The notes under the pieces were generated by a model. It made no database searches, had not been told where the DNA came from, and saw only the letters and a program-made list of their open reading frames with translations. Of a stretch of 64,000 nt of DNA, positions 13,349 through 22,368 are shown in pieces; the stretch's first letter is position 1, and each line of letters begins with the position of its first letter. Source of the DNA: Belnapia sp. F-4-1 (GTDB lineage Bacteria > Pseudomonadota > Alphaproteobacteria > Acetobacterales > Acetobacteraceae); NCBI RefSeq assembly GCF_000802185.1, contig NZ_KN676113.1, positions 3,014,856 to 3,078,855 of the forward strand, in the 5' to 3' direction. The translations under genes were made by a program, and so were the position numbers.

Positions 13349-14781
13349 GCCCGCCTCAGCGGCGTCGCGCGCAAGCCCGGCTGCAAGGCGGCCAGCTGCT
13401 CCGGCAGCGCATGCGCCCAGGCGGTGATGTCGCCCGCCCCGAGGCAGACGACATAATCGCCCGGCTTGGCGATGGCATGGATCATCTCGGCCAGGCTCTC
13501 CGGCCCCGGCAGCGCCACGACACTGCGGTGCCCATGCGAGCGCAGCCCCTCGACCAGCCCATCCTTGTCCATGCCGGGAATCGGCTGCTCGCCCGCCGCA
13601 TAGACATCGGCGACGATCACCGTCCCCGCATCATTCATGCATTTCGAGAAATCCTCGAAGAGCGTGGCGAGGCGGCTGTAACGATGCGGCTGCACCACGG
13701 CGATCACGTCGCGCGCCCCCGCCTGCCGCGCCGCCTTCAGCACCGCCGCGATCTCGACCGGATGATGACCGTAGTCGTCGATGACCGTGATGCCGCCCGC
13801 CTCGCCGACCCGGGTGAAGCGCCGCTTCACCCCCTTGAAGCCGGCCAGCGCGCTGCGGATGGTCGCCTCGTCGATCTCCATCTCGACGCCGACGGCGATC
13901 GCCGCCAGCGCATTCTGCACATTGTGCTGCCCGAGCATCGGCAGGCGGAAGGGCTTCATCGTCCGGCTGCGCTTGGTCGCCCGGTCCTGCACCACGACCT
14001 CGAAGGTCGCGCCCATCCGGTCGGTGATGACGCGCTCGGCCCGCACATCGGCCTGCGGCGAGAAGCCATAGGTGACGATACGCCGGTCGAGCTTTGGGAT
14101 CATCGCCTGCACCTCGGGATGGTCGAGGCAAAGCACGGCGAAGCCGTAGAAGGGGATGTTCGAGACGAATTGCGCGAACCCGTCCTTCATCGCCTCCGCC
14201 GTCCCCCAATGGTCCAGATGCTCTGGGTCCATGTTGGTGACGATGGCGACGACGGAAGGGAGGCGGAGGAAGCTGCCATCGCTCTCATCCGCCTCGACCA
14301 CCATCCACTCGCCCTCGCCGAGGCGGGTGTTGGTGCCATAGGCATTGACGATGCCGCCATTGATGACGGTCGGGTCGATCTTCGCCGCCTCGAGCACGCA
14401 GGCGACGAGGCTGGTCGTCGTTGTCTTGCCATGCGTCCCGCCGACCGCGACCGACCATTTCAGCCGCATTAGCTCCGCCAGCATCTCCGCCCGGCGAACG
14501 ACAGGGATGAGCGCCGCCCGCGCCGCCTGCACCTCCGGGTTGTCCTTCTTCACGGCGGTCGAGACGACGACGACCTGCGCCCCGCCGAGATTCTCTGCCG
14601 CGTGCCCGATGGCGACGGGGATGCCCGCCCCACGCAGCCGTGCCGTGTTGTAGCCCTCGGCGATGTCGCTGCCCTGCACCTGGTAGCCCAGGTTGTGCAG
14701 GACCTCGGCAATGCCGGACATGCCGATGCCGCCGATGCCGACGAAGTGGATGGGACCGATGGTCAGGGGCAGCGCACGCAT
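13345..14781 (-). CDS. murC: UDP-N-acetylmuramate--L-alanine ligase
   Basis: MurC adds L-Ala to UDP-MurNAc using ATP, the first amino acid of the stem peptide. From ATG 14781 ([20 protein letters not shown]) the protein has 478 residues. The N-terminal Rossmann motif [14 protein letters not shown] binds UDP, and the ATP loop [11 protein letters not shown] sits near residues 112-122. The Mur ligase middle and C-terminal domains follow, including [12 protein letters not shown]. The ATG shares one base with the murG stop (TGATG). Confidence 0.97.
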   Translation of the reverse strand: MRALPLTIGPIHFVGIGGIGMSGIAEVLHNLGYQVQGSDIAEGYNTARLRGAGIPVAIGHAAENLGGAQVVVVSTAVKKDNPEVQAARAALIPVVRRAEMLAELMRLKWSVAVGGTHGKTTTTSLVACVLEAAKIDPTVINGGIVNAYGTNTRLGEGEWMVVEADESDGSFLRLPSVVAIVTNMDPEHLDHWGTAEAMKDGFAQFVSNIPFYGFAVLCLDHPEVQAMIPKLDRRIVTYGFSPQADVRAERVITDRMGATFEVVVQDRATKRSRTMKPFRLPMLGQHNVQNALAAIAVGVEMEIDEATIRSALAGFKGVKRRFTRVGEAGGITVIDDYGHHPVEIAAVLKAARQAGARDVIAVVQPHRYSRLATLFEDFSKCMNDAGTVIVADVYAAGEQPIPGMDKDGLVEGLRSHGHRSVVALPGPESLAEMIHAIAKPGDYVVCLGAGDITAWAHALPEQLAALQPGLRATPLRRA

Positions 14782-15908
14782 CAACGGGTTTCCTGGGCGG
14801 CACGCGCCCTGACGAGCGAGAGGACGAGGTCGGCCAGCCGCTTCGCCGCATCCGGCTGGGCGAGGCGGGCGGCCGAGGCGGCGGCGCGGGCAAGCCCAGG
14901 CGGGTCGCCGAACTGGGACGCAAGCTGGGCCGAGAGCGCCGCCGGGGTGAAATCCCCCTGCGGCATGACGGTGGCGGCGCCCGCCTCGGCGATGGCGCGC
15001 GCATTGGCCTTCTGGTGGTCGTCGATCGCATGCGGCAGCGGCACGAGGATGGAGGGCCGCCCCGCACAGGCGAGCTCCGCCACCGTCCCCGCGCCGGCGC
15101 GGGCGATGACGAGATGCGCCGTCGCCAGCCGTCCCGCGACATCGGGGAAGAAGGGCGAGAGCTCCGCCGGCACGCCGGCCGTGGCATAGGCTTCCCGCAC
15201 CCGGTTGAGATCCTCCGCGCGGCATTGCTGCGCGACGACCAGCCGCCCGCGCAGCCCCTCCGGCAGCGCGGCCACCGCCGCCGGCACCACATCGGCGAAG
15301 ATGCGTGCGCCGAGCGAGCCGCCGACCACCAGCAACCGCAGCGCCCCTTCCGTCCCCGGATAACCCTGGCCCGCGAGCGCCGCCAGCGCCGGCCGCACCG
15401 GGTTGCCGACCACATGCACCGGCGCGCCGGCAGGGACCCGCCCGGTCGCCGCATAGGACAGGGCGAGCGCATCCGCCCGCCGGCTCAGCAGCCTGTTGGC
15501 CCGGCCGAGGATGGCGTTCTGCTCGTGCAGCACCGTCACCGGCCGCGGCCCAACCATGCTGAGCGCCGCGAGCAGCGGCGGCACGCTCGGATAGCCGCCG
15601 AAGCCGACGACCGCCGAGGCATCCAGCCGGCGCACCAGCCCCCGCGCCTGCATCGTGCCCGCGGCCAGCGCCACCGCGCCGCGCGCCGCGCTCACCGCCC
15701 CGCGTCCCGACAGGCCGGAGCCCTTCAGCACGAAGCGCTCCGCATTGGCGAAGGCCGCGCTCTCGAAGGCGGCCGAGCGCGCATCCGTCATCAGCGCGAT
15801 CCGCTCGCCGCGCGCCAGCAGCTCCGCCGCCAGCGCCTCGGCGGGAAACAGATGCCCGCCCGTTCCGCCCGCCGCGATGATGATCGGATGCACCGCGGGC
15901 CCTCTCAT
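14781..15908 (-). CDS. murG: UDP-GlcNAc--lipid I GlcNAc transferase MurG
   Basis: MurG transfers GlcNAc from UDP-GlcNAc onto lipid I at the inner face of the membrane, giving lipid II. The protein has 375 residues from ATG 15908 ([20 protein letters not shown]), whose ATG overlaps the ftsW stop as ATGA. The glycine-rich loop [10 protein letters not shown] near residue 15 and the second G loop [11 protein letters not shown] are clear, as is the nucleotide-sugar site [13 protein letters not shown]. An in-frame GTG five codons downstream is a possible alternative start. Confidence 0.97.
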   Translation of the reverse strand: MRGPAVHPIIIAAGGTGGHLFPAEALAAELLARGERIALMTDARSAAFESAAFANAERFVLKGSGLSGRGAVSAARGAVALAAGTMQARGLVRRLDASAVVGFGGYPSVPPLLAALSMVGPRPVTVLHEQNAILGRANRLLSRRADALALSYAATGRVPAGAPVHVVGNPVRPALAALAGQGYPGTEGALRLLVVGGSLGARIFADVVPAAVAALPEGLRGRLVVAQQCRAEDLNRVREAYATAGVPAELSPFFPDVAGRLATAHLVIARAGAGTVAELACAGRPSILVPLPHAIDDHQKANARAIAEAGAATVMPQGDFTPAALSAQLASQFGDPPGLARAAASAARLAQPDAAKRLADLVLSLVRARAAQETR

Positions 15909-17086
15909 TCGACCACGTCCATGCGGGAAGTCCGCTTCCGCGTCAGCGCCAGCAGCATTCCCATGCCCAGCGCGATGGCGAGCACGGAGGAGCCGCCATA
16001 GGAGACGAAAGGCAGCGTCATCCCCTTGGTCGGGATCAGGTGCAGCGAGGAGGCCATGTTGACGAAGGCCTGCAGCCCGAACTGCGCCAGCAGCCCCGTC
16101 GCCGCCAGGATGACGAAGAGTTCCGCCTCGCCCAGAAGCCGGATCAGCCCCCGCACGACGACGAAGGCGAAGAGCGCCAGGATCACCAAGCAGACGATGA
16201 AGCCGAATTCCTCCCCCGCGACGGCGAAGACGAAGTCGGCATGCGCATCCGGCAGCGCGTTCTTGACGCGGCCCTCGCCAGGACCCCGGCCGAACAACCC
16301 GCCATTGCCGAAGGCCTCCATCGCCTTGGTGATCTGGAAGGTGTCGCCCGAGGACGGGTCGAGGAAGCGATCGACGCGGCTCCGCACGTGGTCCAGCGTG
16401 AAGTAGGCGCCGATGGCCAGCGCCACGCCGCCCACCCCGAGCGCGCCGACGAAGGCGAGGTTCAGCCCGGCGACGAAGAACTGCGCCAGGAACATGCAGA
16501 CGACGACCATCAGCATGCCGAAATCCGGCTGCGACTTCAGCACGATGGTGACCACGCCGAGCAGCCCGAAGGCTGCCAAGGGCCAGAGCCGCTGCGGATG
16601 CAGCAGCGCCAGCCCGCGTTCGCCCGCCGCCGCACGCCGTGCCGCCGCCGCCTTGCCCTCGGCCAGCATCCAGGCGACGACCACCGCGAAGCAGGGCTTG
16701 AGGAATTCGGAGGGCTGCATCGTCCCCATCAGCGGCAGGGCCAGCCAGCGCCGCGCCCCCTTGGTCTCGAAACCGATCACCAGCGTCGCCGCCGTCAGCG
16801 CCAGCGCCCCGAGGCAGCCGAGAATCGCCAGATGCTTGATGTTCCGCGGTGTCAGCAGCGAGACCATCACCATCAGCGCCGCGGCCATGACAAGGAACAC
16901 CACCTGCTTGGCAAACAGCAGCTCGCGCGACCCGCTGCCGATGACGCGCTCCGCGACCGCCGGGCTCGCCGCCAGCATCATGACGTAGCCGAAGCCGATA
17001 AGGATCAGCAGCGCCGCCAGGGTCCAGCGGTCGACCGTCCACCACCAGCGGCCAAGAACGGAATTGTCGGAGCGCGAAATGGCCAT
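15905..17086 (-). CDS. ftsW: Lipid II polymerase FtsW (SEDS family)
   Basis: FtsW is the SEDS-family septal glycosyltransferase working with FtsI. The 393-residue protein has about ten hydrophobic segments. SEDS signatures are visible: the large loop with [13 protein letters not shown] and [11 protein letters not shown], the [19 protein letters not shown] segment carrying the catalytic Asp, and [18 protein letters not shown] near the C-terminus. The start shares one base with the murD stop (TGATG). Its place between murD and murG fits FtsW rather than the elongation homologue RodA. Confidence 0.97.
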   Translation of the reverse strand: MAISRSDNSVLGRWWWTVDRWTLAALLILIGFGYVMMLAASPAVAERVIGSGSRELLFAKQVVFLVMAAALMVMVSLLTPRNIKHLAILGCLGALALTAATLVIGFETKGARRWLALPLMGTMQPSEFLKPCFAVVVAWMLAEGKAAAARRAAAGERGLALLHPQRLWPLAAFGLLGVVTIVLKSQPDFGMLMVVVCMFLAQFFVAGLNLAFVGALGVGGVALAIGAYFTLDHVRSRVDRFLDPSSGDTFQITKAMEAFGNGGLFGRGPGEGRVKNALPDAHADFVFAVAGEEFGFIVCLVILALFAFVVVRGLIRLLGEAELFVILAATGLLAQFGLQAFVNMASSLHLIPTKGMTLPFVSYGGSSVLAIALGMGMLLALTRKRTSRMDVVE

Positions 17087-18459
17087 CAGGCGGCCCTCCC
17101 TTCGGCCAGCGCGGCGACGAACGCCCGGAACCGCTCCCCCCGCTGCTCGAATCCGGTGAACTGGTCCCAGCTCGCGCAGGCCGGCGACAGCAGCACGACC
17201 GGCGCCGCGCCCGCCATGGCGCTCGCCGCTGCCTCGGCGACAGCGACGTCCAGCGTACCCACCACGCGATGTTTCACGCCGTGCGCGGCGAGCGTCGCCG
17301 CCAGCACCGGCGCATCCCGCCCGATTAGCAGCGCCTCCGCGATGCGCGGGAAGAAGGGGGCCAGGCTCTCGATGCCTCCCTCCTTCGCCGTCCCGCCCGC
17401 GATCCAGACGACGCGCCCATAGCTGGCAAGCGCCCGCGCCGTGCTATCCGCATTCGTCCCCTTGCTGTCGTTGACGAAGGCGACGCCGCGCCACGTGCCG
17501 ACCCGCTCCTGCCGATGCGGCAGCCCCGGATAGCTGCGCAGCCCCGCCGCCACCTCGTCGCGCGTCAGCCCGAGATCGAGCGCGCAGGCCGCCGCCGCCG
17601 CCGCATTCTGCGCATTGTGGCTGCCGGGCAGGGCAGGGGCCTCGCCGAGGTCGAGGATCGCGCCGCCATCGTCGCGCAACATCCGTCCCTCGGCCCAGAG
17701 GCCGCCCGCCTGCCGCGCCTCGCCGGAGATCGGGCAGAAACGCCCCACCAGCCGCCCGCGCAGCTGCGTGCTCCAGCCATCGTCCATGCCGAGCACCGCG
17801 AGATCCTCGCGCGCCTGCCGCGCGAAGACCTGCGCCTTCGCATCCAGGTAGCCCGCCATGCCGCCATGCCGGTCGAGATGGTCTGGCGAGAGGTTCAGCA
17901 TAATGCCTTGGTTGAAGCGCACGCTTTGAATTCGCTCCAACATGTATGACGACATCTCGAGTGCGTATACGCCATCCCTTCCCAAGATATTGAGGGAAAG
18001 CGCCGCCGGCCCAAGATTCCCACCCGCCTCCGCATCCCGCCCCGCCGCGCGCAGCAAGTGGTGCAACAGCGCCGTCGTGGTGGACTTCCCGTTCGTCCCG
18101 GTGATGCCGGTGAAGCGCGCCGCCGAGCCCGCAGCGCGGACGGCGCGATAAAGGTAATCGACGTCGCAGAGCACCGGCCGCCCGGCCGCGATCGCCGCCG
18201 CCGCCGCCGGATGCACCCGCGGCAGCCGGTGCGGGATGCCCGGCGAAAGCAGCAGCGCATCCCAGCGGAACGCGCCGAGCGAAGGATCCTCGACCGCGAG
18301 CCCGGCCTCGCTCGCCGCGACGCGCCCCTCCTCCCTGTCGTCCCAGCAGGAAACCTCCGCCCCCCATTCGACGAGCCTCAGCGCCGCCGGCAGCCCGGCC
18401 TTGCCGAGCCCCACCAGGGCGATGCGTTCGCCAGCGAAAGGGGTGAAGGGCGCCGTCAT
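17086..18459 (-). CDS. murD: UDP-N-acetylmuramoylalanine--D-glutamate ligase
   Basis: MurD adds D-Glu to UDP-MurNAc-L-Ala with ATP. The protein is 457 residues. The N-terminal UDP-binding domain begins ALVGLGKAGLPAALRL; the ATP loop GTNGKSTTTALLHHLL lies near residue 118; NLSPDHLDRHG and FVNDSKGTNADST are Mur ligase signatures of the middle and C-terminal domains. It shares one base with each neighbour's start/stop (mraY and ftsW). Confidence 0.97.
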   Translation of the reverse strand: MTAPFTPFAGERIALVGLGKAGLPAALRLVEWGAEVSCWDDREEGRVAASEAGLAVEDPSLGAFRWDALLLSPGIPHRLPRVHPAAAAAIAAGRPVLCDVDYLYRAVRAAGSAARFTGITGTNGKSTTTALLHHLLRAAGRDAEAGGNLGPAALSLNILGRDGVYALEMSSYMLERIQSVRFNQGIMLNLSPDHLDRHGGMAGYLDAKAQVFARQAREDLAVLGMDDGWSTQLRGRLVGRFCPISGEARQAGGLWAEGRMLRDDGGAILDLGEAPALPGSHNAQNAAAAAACALDLGLTRDEVAAGLRSYPGLPHRQERVGTWRGVAFVNDSKGTNADSTARALASYGRVVWIAGGTAKEGGIESLAPFFPRIAEALLIGRDAPVLAATLAAHGVKHRVVGTLDVAVAEAAASAMAGAAPVVLLSPACASWDQFTGFEQRGERFRAFVAALAEGRAA

Positions 18460-19547
18460 CAGCGGATCTTCAGCGTCGACAGGCCGACCAGCGCGAGCAC
18501 CATGGCGATGATCCAGAAGCGGATCACGATGGTGGCCTCGGCCCAGCCCTTCTTCTCGAAATGATGGTGCAGCGGCGCCATCAGGAAGACGCGCCGCCCG
18601 GTCCGCTTGAACCAGAAGACCTGGATGATGACGCTGACCGTCTCGACCACGAACAGGCCGCCGACAATCGCCAGCACGATCTCATGCTTGGTGGCGACGG
18701 CAACGGCGCCGAGCGCCCCGCCGAGCGCCAGCGACCCCGTATCTCCCATGAAGACGGCGGCCGGCGGCGCATTGAACCAGAGGAAGCCGAGTCCCGCTCC
18801 GATCAGTGCCGCGCAAAACACTGCCAACTCATTGGCCCCTGGCACCGAATGCAGTTGCAGATACTCGGAGAAGACCCGGTTGCCGACGAGATAGGCGATC
18901 AGCGTGAAGACCGCCGCCGCGATCATCGCCGGCACGATGGCGAGCCCATCCAGCCCGTCCGTCAGGTTGACGGCATTCGACGCTCCCATCAGCACCAGCA
19001 TTCCGACCAACGGGAAGAGGAAGCCAAAGGGCAGCAGCGTCTCCTTGAAGACCGGGAAGGCGAGCCCCGTCGCCACCGCCGGCGGCAGCAGCAGCACGAT
19101 CCAGATCGCCCCGGCCAGCCCGACGCCCGCCTGCCAGACCAGCTTGCCCCGCGCCGAGACGCCCTTGGTGTTCCGCTTCGTCACCTTCAGCCAGTCATCG
19201 GCGAACCCAAGCCCGCCATAGCCGACCGTCACGAACAGCGCCGCCCAGACCAGCCCGTTCCGCAGATCCGCCCAGAGCAGCGTGGCGAGCACGAGGGCGA
19301 GCAGGATCAGCACGCCCCCCATGGTCGGCGTGCCTTTCTTGGTAACGAGGTGGCTTGCCGGCCCATCGGCGCGGATCGGCTGCCCGCCGCGCTGGAAGCC
19401 GCGCAGCCAATTGATCACCGTCGGCCCGAGGGCGAGCGAGAGCACCAGCGCGGTCAGGCAGGCCGCCCCCGCCCGGAAGGTCGTGTAGCGGATCAGGTTG
19501 AAGAGGGGAAAATCCTCCGCATAGGGCGCGAAGAGATTGAAGATCAC
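18459..19547 (-). CDS. mraY: Phospho-N-acetylmuramoyl-pentapeptide transferase
   Basis: MraY moves phospho-MurNAc-pentapeptide onto undecaprenyl phosphate, forming lipid I in the inner membrane. The 362-residue protein has about ten transmembrane helices. Family motifs are [13 protein letters not shown], the Asp-rich [28 protein letters not shown], and [12 protein letters not shown], with the His-rich [15 protein letters not shown] loop at the end. Translation starts at GTG 19547, which overlaps the murF stop as GTGA. Confidence 0.97.
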   Translation of the reverse strand: MIFNLFAPYAEDFPLFNLIRYTTFRAGAACLTALVLSLALGPTVINWLRGFQRGGQPIRADGPASHLVTKKGTPTMGGVLILLALVLATLLWADLRNGLVWAALFVTVGYGGLGFADDWLKVTKRNTKGVSARGKLVWQAGVGLAGAIWIVLLLPPAVATGLAFPVFKETLLPFGFLFPLVGMLVLMGASNAVNLTDGLDGLAIVPAMIAAAVFTLIAYLVGNRVFSEYLQLHSVPGANELAVFCAALIGAGLGFLWFNAPPAAVFMGDTGSLALGGALGAVAVATKHEIVLAIVGGLFVVETVSVIIQVFWFKRTGRRVFLMAPLHHHFEKKGWAEATIVIRFWIIAMVLALVGLSTLKIR

Positions 19548-20911
19548 GCCCGAGTCCCCCTGATCGCCGCGAGCACCCTGCCCATCAGCGTCGCCTTGCT
19601 TCCCTTGACCAGCACCGCATCCCCATCCCGCAGCGCCGCCGCGACCAGCGGCGCCAGCTCAGCCGAATTCTCCGTCACCGCCAGCACCAGCTCCGGCGGC
19701 AGCGCCGCGGCCAGGTGCGGCATGTCCCTGCCGCAAAGGAAGACGGCATCCGCCGCCTCCCGCACATGCGGCGCCAGCGCGGCATGCTCCGCCGCGCTGA
19801 AATCCCCAAGCTCCCCCATCTGCCCCAGCACCGCCACGCGCCGCCGCGCCGGCAGCAGCCGCAGCACGGCGAGCGCCGCCCGCACCGAGGGCGGCTGCCC
19901 GTTGAAGGCCTCGTCGAGCAGCGTCGCCGTCCCGTCATCCGGGGTGGCGATCCGCTCCAGCGCCCCGCGCCCCTGCATCACCCGGTACTCGCCGAGCCGG
20001 GGAGCCAGCGCCGCCGCGTCGCAGCCGAGCGCCCGCACCGCCGCCAGCGCGCCGATCGCATTCCGCACCAGATGCGCCCCCGGAGCGCCGAGCCGGAAGG
20101 CGACCCGCTGCCCGGCAATGCCGGCGACGACGTCGCTCCCCTCGGCATCGGCGCGCACCTCCAGCACCTCGACCTCGCCGCCCGCCCCGAAGGTCATGAC
20201 GCGATGCCCCGCGCCTACGGCCTCGCGCAGCACCGGCAGCATCGCATCCTCCGCCGGCAGCACGGCGACGCCGTCCGGCTCGAGCCCGAGCGCGATGCTG
20301 CCCTTCTCCCGCGCGATCGCCTCGAGGCTGCCGAGATGCCCGATATGCGCCGCGCCCACATTCGTCACCATCGCCACATGCGGCCGGGCAAGACGGGTGA
20401 GGGGGGCGATCTCGCCGGGATTGTTCATCCCGATCTCGACGACGGCGAAGCTGCTCTCCGCCGGCATGCGGGCGAGTGTCAGCGGCACGCCCCAATGATT
20501 GTTGTAGGAAGCGACCGCTGCATGCGTCCCGCCCGCGCCGGAGAGCAGCAGCCGCAGCATCTCCTTGGTCCCGGTCTTGCCGACGCTGCCCGTCACGGCG
20601 ACGACGCGCGCGGCACAGCGCGCCCGCCCGGCCGCGCCGAGCGCCGTCAGCCCCGCCAGCGTATCGCCGACGCACAGCAAGGGCGCCCCCGGCGCGACGC
20701 CCGGCGGATCGCGGTCAACCATCGCCGCCGCCGCCCCGCGCGCCAGAGCATCGGCGACGAACTCATGCCCATCGCGCGCATCGCGCAACGCGATGAAAAG
20801 CTCGCCCGGCCCGACATTCCGGCTGTCGATGGAGACGCCGCCCACCGCGACCTCGGCCGCGAGGCTCCCTCCCGTCGCCGCCCGCAGCGCATCGCCCGTC
20901 CAGAGGCTCAT
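19544..20911 (-). CDS. murF: UDP-MurNAc-tripeptide--D-Ala-D-Ala ligase
   Basis: MurF adds the D-Ala-D-Ala dipeptide, completing the cytoplasmic pentapeptide precursor. It has 455 residues. The N-terminal UDP-binding part includes [19 protein letters not shown], and the ATP loop [16 protein letters not shown] lies near residue 107, with the MurF-specific SVGKT rather than [19 protein letters not shown] is the usual MurF loop. The gene overlaps murE upstream (ATGA) and mraY downstream (GTGA). Confidence 0.97.
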   Translation of the reverse strand: MSLWTGDALRAATGGSLAAEVAVGGVSIDSRNVGPGELFIALRDARDGHEFVADALARGAAAAMVDRDPPGVAPGAPLLCVGDTLAGLTALGAAGRARCAARVVAVTGSVGKTGTKEMLRLLLSGAGGTHAAVASYNNHWGVPLTLARMPAESSFAVVEIGMNNPGEIAPLTRLARPHVAMVTNVGAAHIGHLGSLEAIAREKGSIALGLEPDGVAVLPAEDAMLPVLREAVGAGHRVMTFGAGGEVEVLEVRADAEGSDVVAGIAGQRVAFRLGAPGAHLVRNAIGALAAVRALGCDAAALAPRLGEYRVMQGRGALERIATPDDGTATLLDEAFNGQPPSVRAALAVLRLLPARRRVAVLGQMGELGDFSAAEHAALAPHVREAADAVFLCGRDMPHLAAALPPELVLAVTENSAELAPLVAAALRDGDAVLVKGSKATLMGRVLAAIRGTRA

Positions 20912-22368
20912 GCCGCGAGCTCCCGCACCACCTCGGCATCGTCGAAAGGCGTCGTCACGCCCGCGATGGTCTGCCCGCTTTCATGCCCCTTGCCGGCGAC
21001 CGCCAGCACATCCCCCGGCCCGAGATCGCCGAGCGCCCGCGCGATCGCCCCATGGCGCTCCCCGGCATCGATGCCACCCGGACACCCCGCCAGCACCGCC
21101 GCGCGGATGGCCGCCGGGTCCTCGCTGCGCGGATTGTCATCCGTCACCCAGGCCCGGTCCGCGCCCCGCGCCGCCGCCGCGCCCATCAGCGGCCGCTTGC
21201 CGGGATCGCGGTCGCCGCCCGCGCCGAAGACGACGTGCAGCCGCCCGCCCGGCGCCACATGCGGCCTGAGCGCCCCGAGCAGCCGCTCCAACGCATCCGG
21301 CGTATGGGCGTAGTCGACATAGACCGCCGCCCCGTTCGGCAGCCGCGCCGCCAGCTCCATCCGCCCGCGCACGCCGAGCAGCCGCGGCAGCAGCGTCATC
21401 GCCCGGCCCGGCTCGATCCCGGTGGCGACTCCGAGCGCCAGCGCCATCAGCACGTTGTCCGCCTGGAACCGCCCCGGCAGCGGCAGGTGCACCGCCTGCC
21501 GCTGGCCGAAGGCCTCGATCTCCAGCGCCTGCCCGTCCGGCAGCGGATGATGCGCCAGCAGCCGCACCACCTCGCCGGCCTCGCCGACCGTCAGCAGCTC
21601 CAGCCCCCGCCGCAGCGCGATCCCCCGCAGCGCCTCGAGCGTCTCCGCCTCCATCTCCGTCGAGGCGATCGCCGCCGCCCCTGGGTCCAGCAGCGTGTCG
21701 AACAGCCGAAGCTTCGCCGCCCGATAGGCCTCCATCGTCCGGTGGTAGTCGAGATGGTCTCGCGTCAGGTTGGTGAAGCCCGCCGCGGCCAGCCGCACCC
21801 CGTCCAGCCGCCGCTGCTCGATACCGTGCGAGGAAGCCTCAATCGCCGCATGCCCGAACCCGGCCTGGGCGAGCGCCGCGAATTGCGCATGCAGCGCCAC
21901 CGGGTCGGGCGTCGTCAGGCTCGCCCCGCCAGGGAAGCCCGGCGCGATCAGTCCGAGCGTCCCGAGGGAGGCCGCCCGCTGCCCCGTCAGCGCCCAGAGC
22001 TGGCGCAGGAAATCGACCGTGCTCGTCTTGCCGTTGGTCCCGGTCACCGCGACAACGGTGGCCGGCTGCGCCCCCGCCAGCGATGCCGCCATCAGGGCGA
22101 GGCTCCGCCGCGGATCGACGGCGCCGATCACCGGCACTCCTGCGGCGGCCTGCGTGCCTTCCGGCGCCAGCACCGCCACCGCGCCCCGCGCCACCGCATC
22201 GGCGACGAAGGCACGCCCGTCCTGGCGCGTGCCCGGCAGCGCGACGAACAGCATCCCGGGCGCCACCGCCCGGCTATCCGCGGTGACGCCGCGGATCAGC
22301 CGCCCGGCCGCATCGCCCGCGGCATCCGGCGCCAGCCCGCCCGCCCGGAGGAGATCACCGAGGCGCAA
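20908..22368 (-). CDS. murE: UDP-MurNAc-tripeptide synthetase (meso-DAP adding)
   Basis: MurE adds the third residue of the stem peptide. The ATP loop is GTNGKTSTVDFL near residue 106, and the DNPR motif (TDDNPRSEDP, near residue 407) is the signature of meso-diaminopimelate specificity. The frame stays open far upstream inside ftsI without a plausible start. Homologues begin at LRLGDLLRAGG, so I place the start at TTG 22368, preceded by GAGG about 8 bases upstream; this gives 486 residues and a 14-bp overlap with ftsI. The TTG start is an inference. Confidence 0.95.
   Translation of the reverse strand: MRLGDLLRAGGLAPDAAGDAAGRLIRGVTADSRAVAPGMLFVALPGTRQDGRAFVADAVARGAVAVLAPEGTQAAAGVPVIGAVDPRRSLALMAASLAGAQPATVVAVTGTNGKTSTVDFLRQLWALTGQRAASLGTLGLIAPGFPGGASLTTPDPVALHAQFAALAQAGFGHAAIEASSHGIEQRRLDGVRLAAAGFTNLTRDHLDYHRTMEAYRAAKLRLFDTLLDPGAAAIASTEMEAETLEALRGIALRRGLELLTVGEAGEVVRLLAHHPLPDGQALEIEAFGQRQAVHLPLPGRFQADNVLMALALGVATGIEPGRAMTLLPRLLGVRGRMELAARLPNGAAVYVDYAHTPDALERLLGALRPHVAPGGRLHVVFGAGGDRDPGKRPLMGAAAARGADRAWVTDDNPRSEDPAAIRAAVLAGCPGGIDAGERHGAIARALGDLGPGDVLAVAGKGHESGQTIAGVTTPFDDAEVVRELAA

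Noticed and set aside
18561-20498. A 645-codon + strand frame opposite mraY and murF
   Set aside because: No recognised motif; explained as a shadow of mraY and murF.
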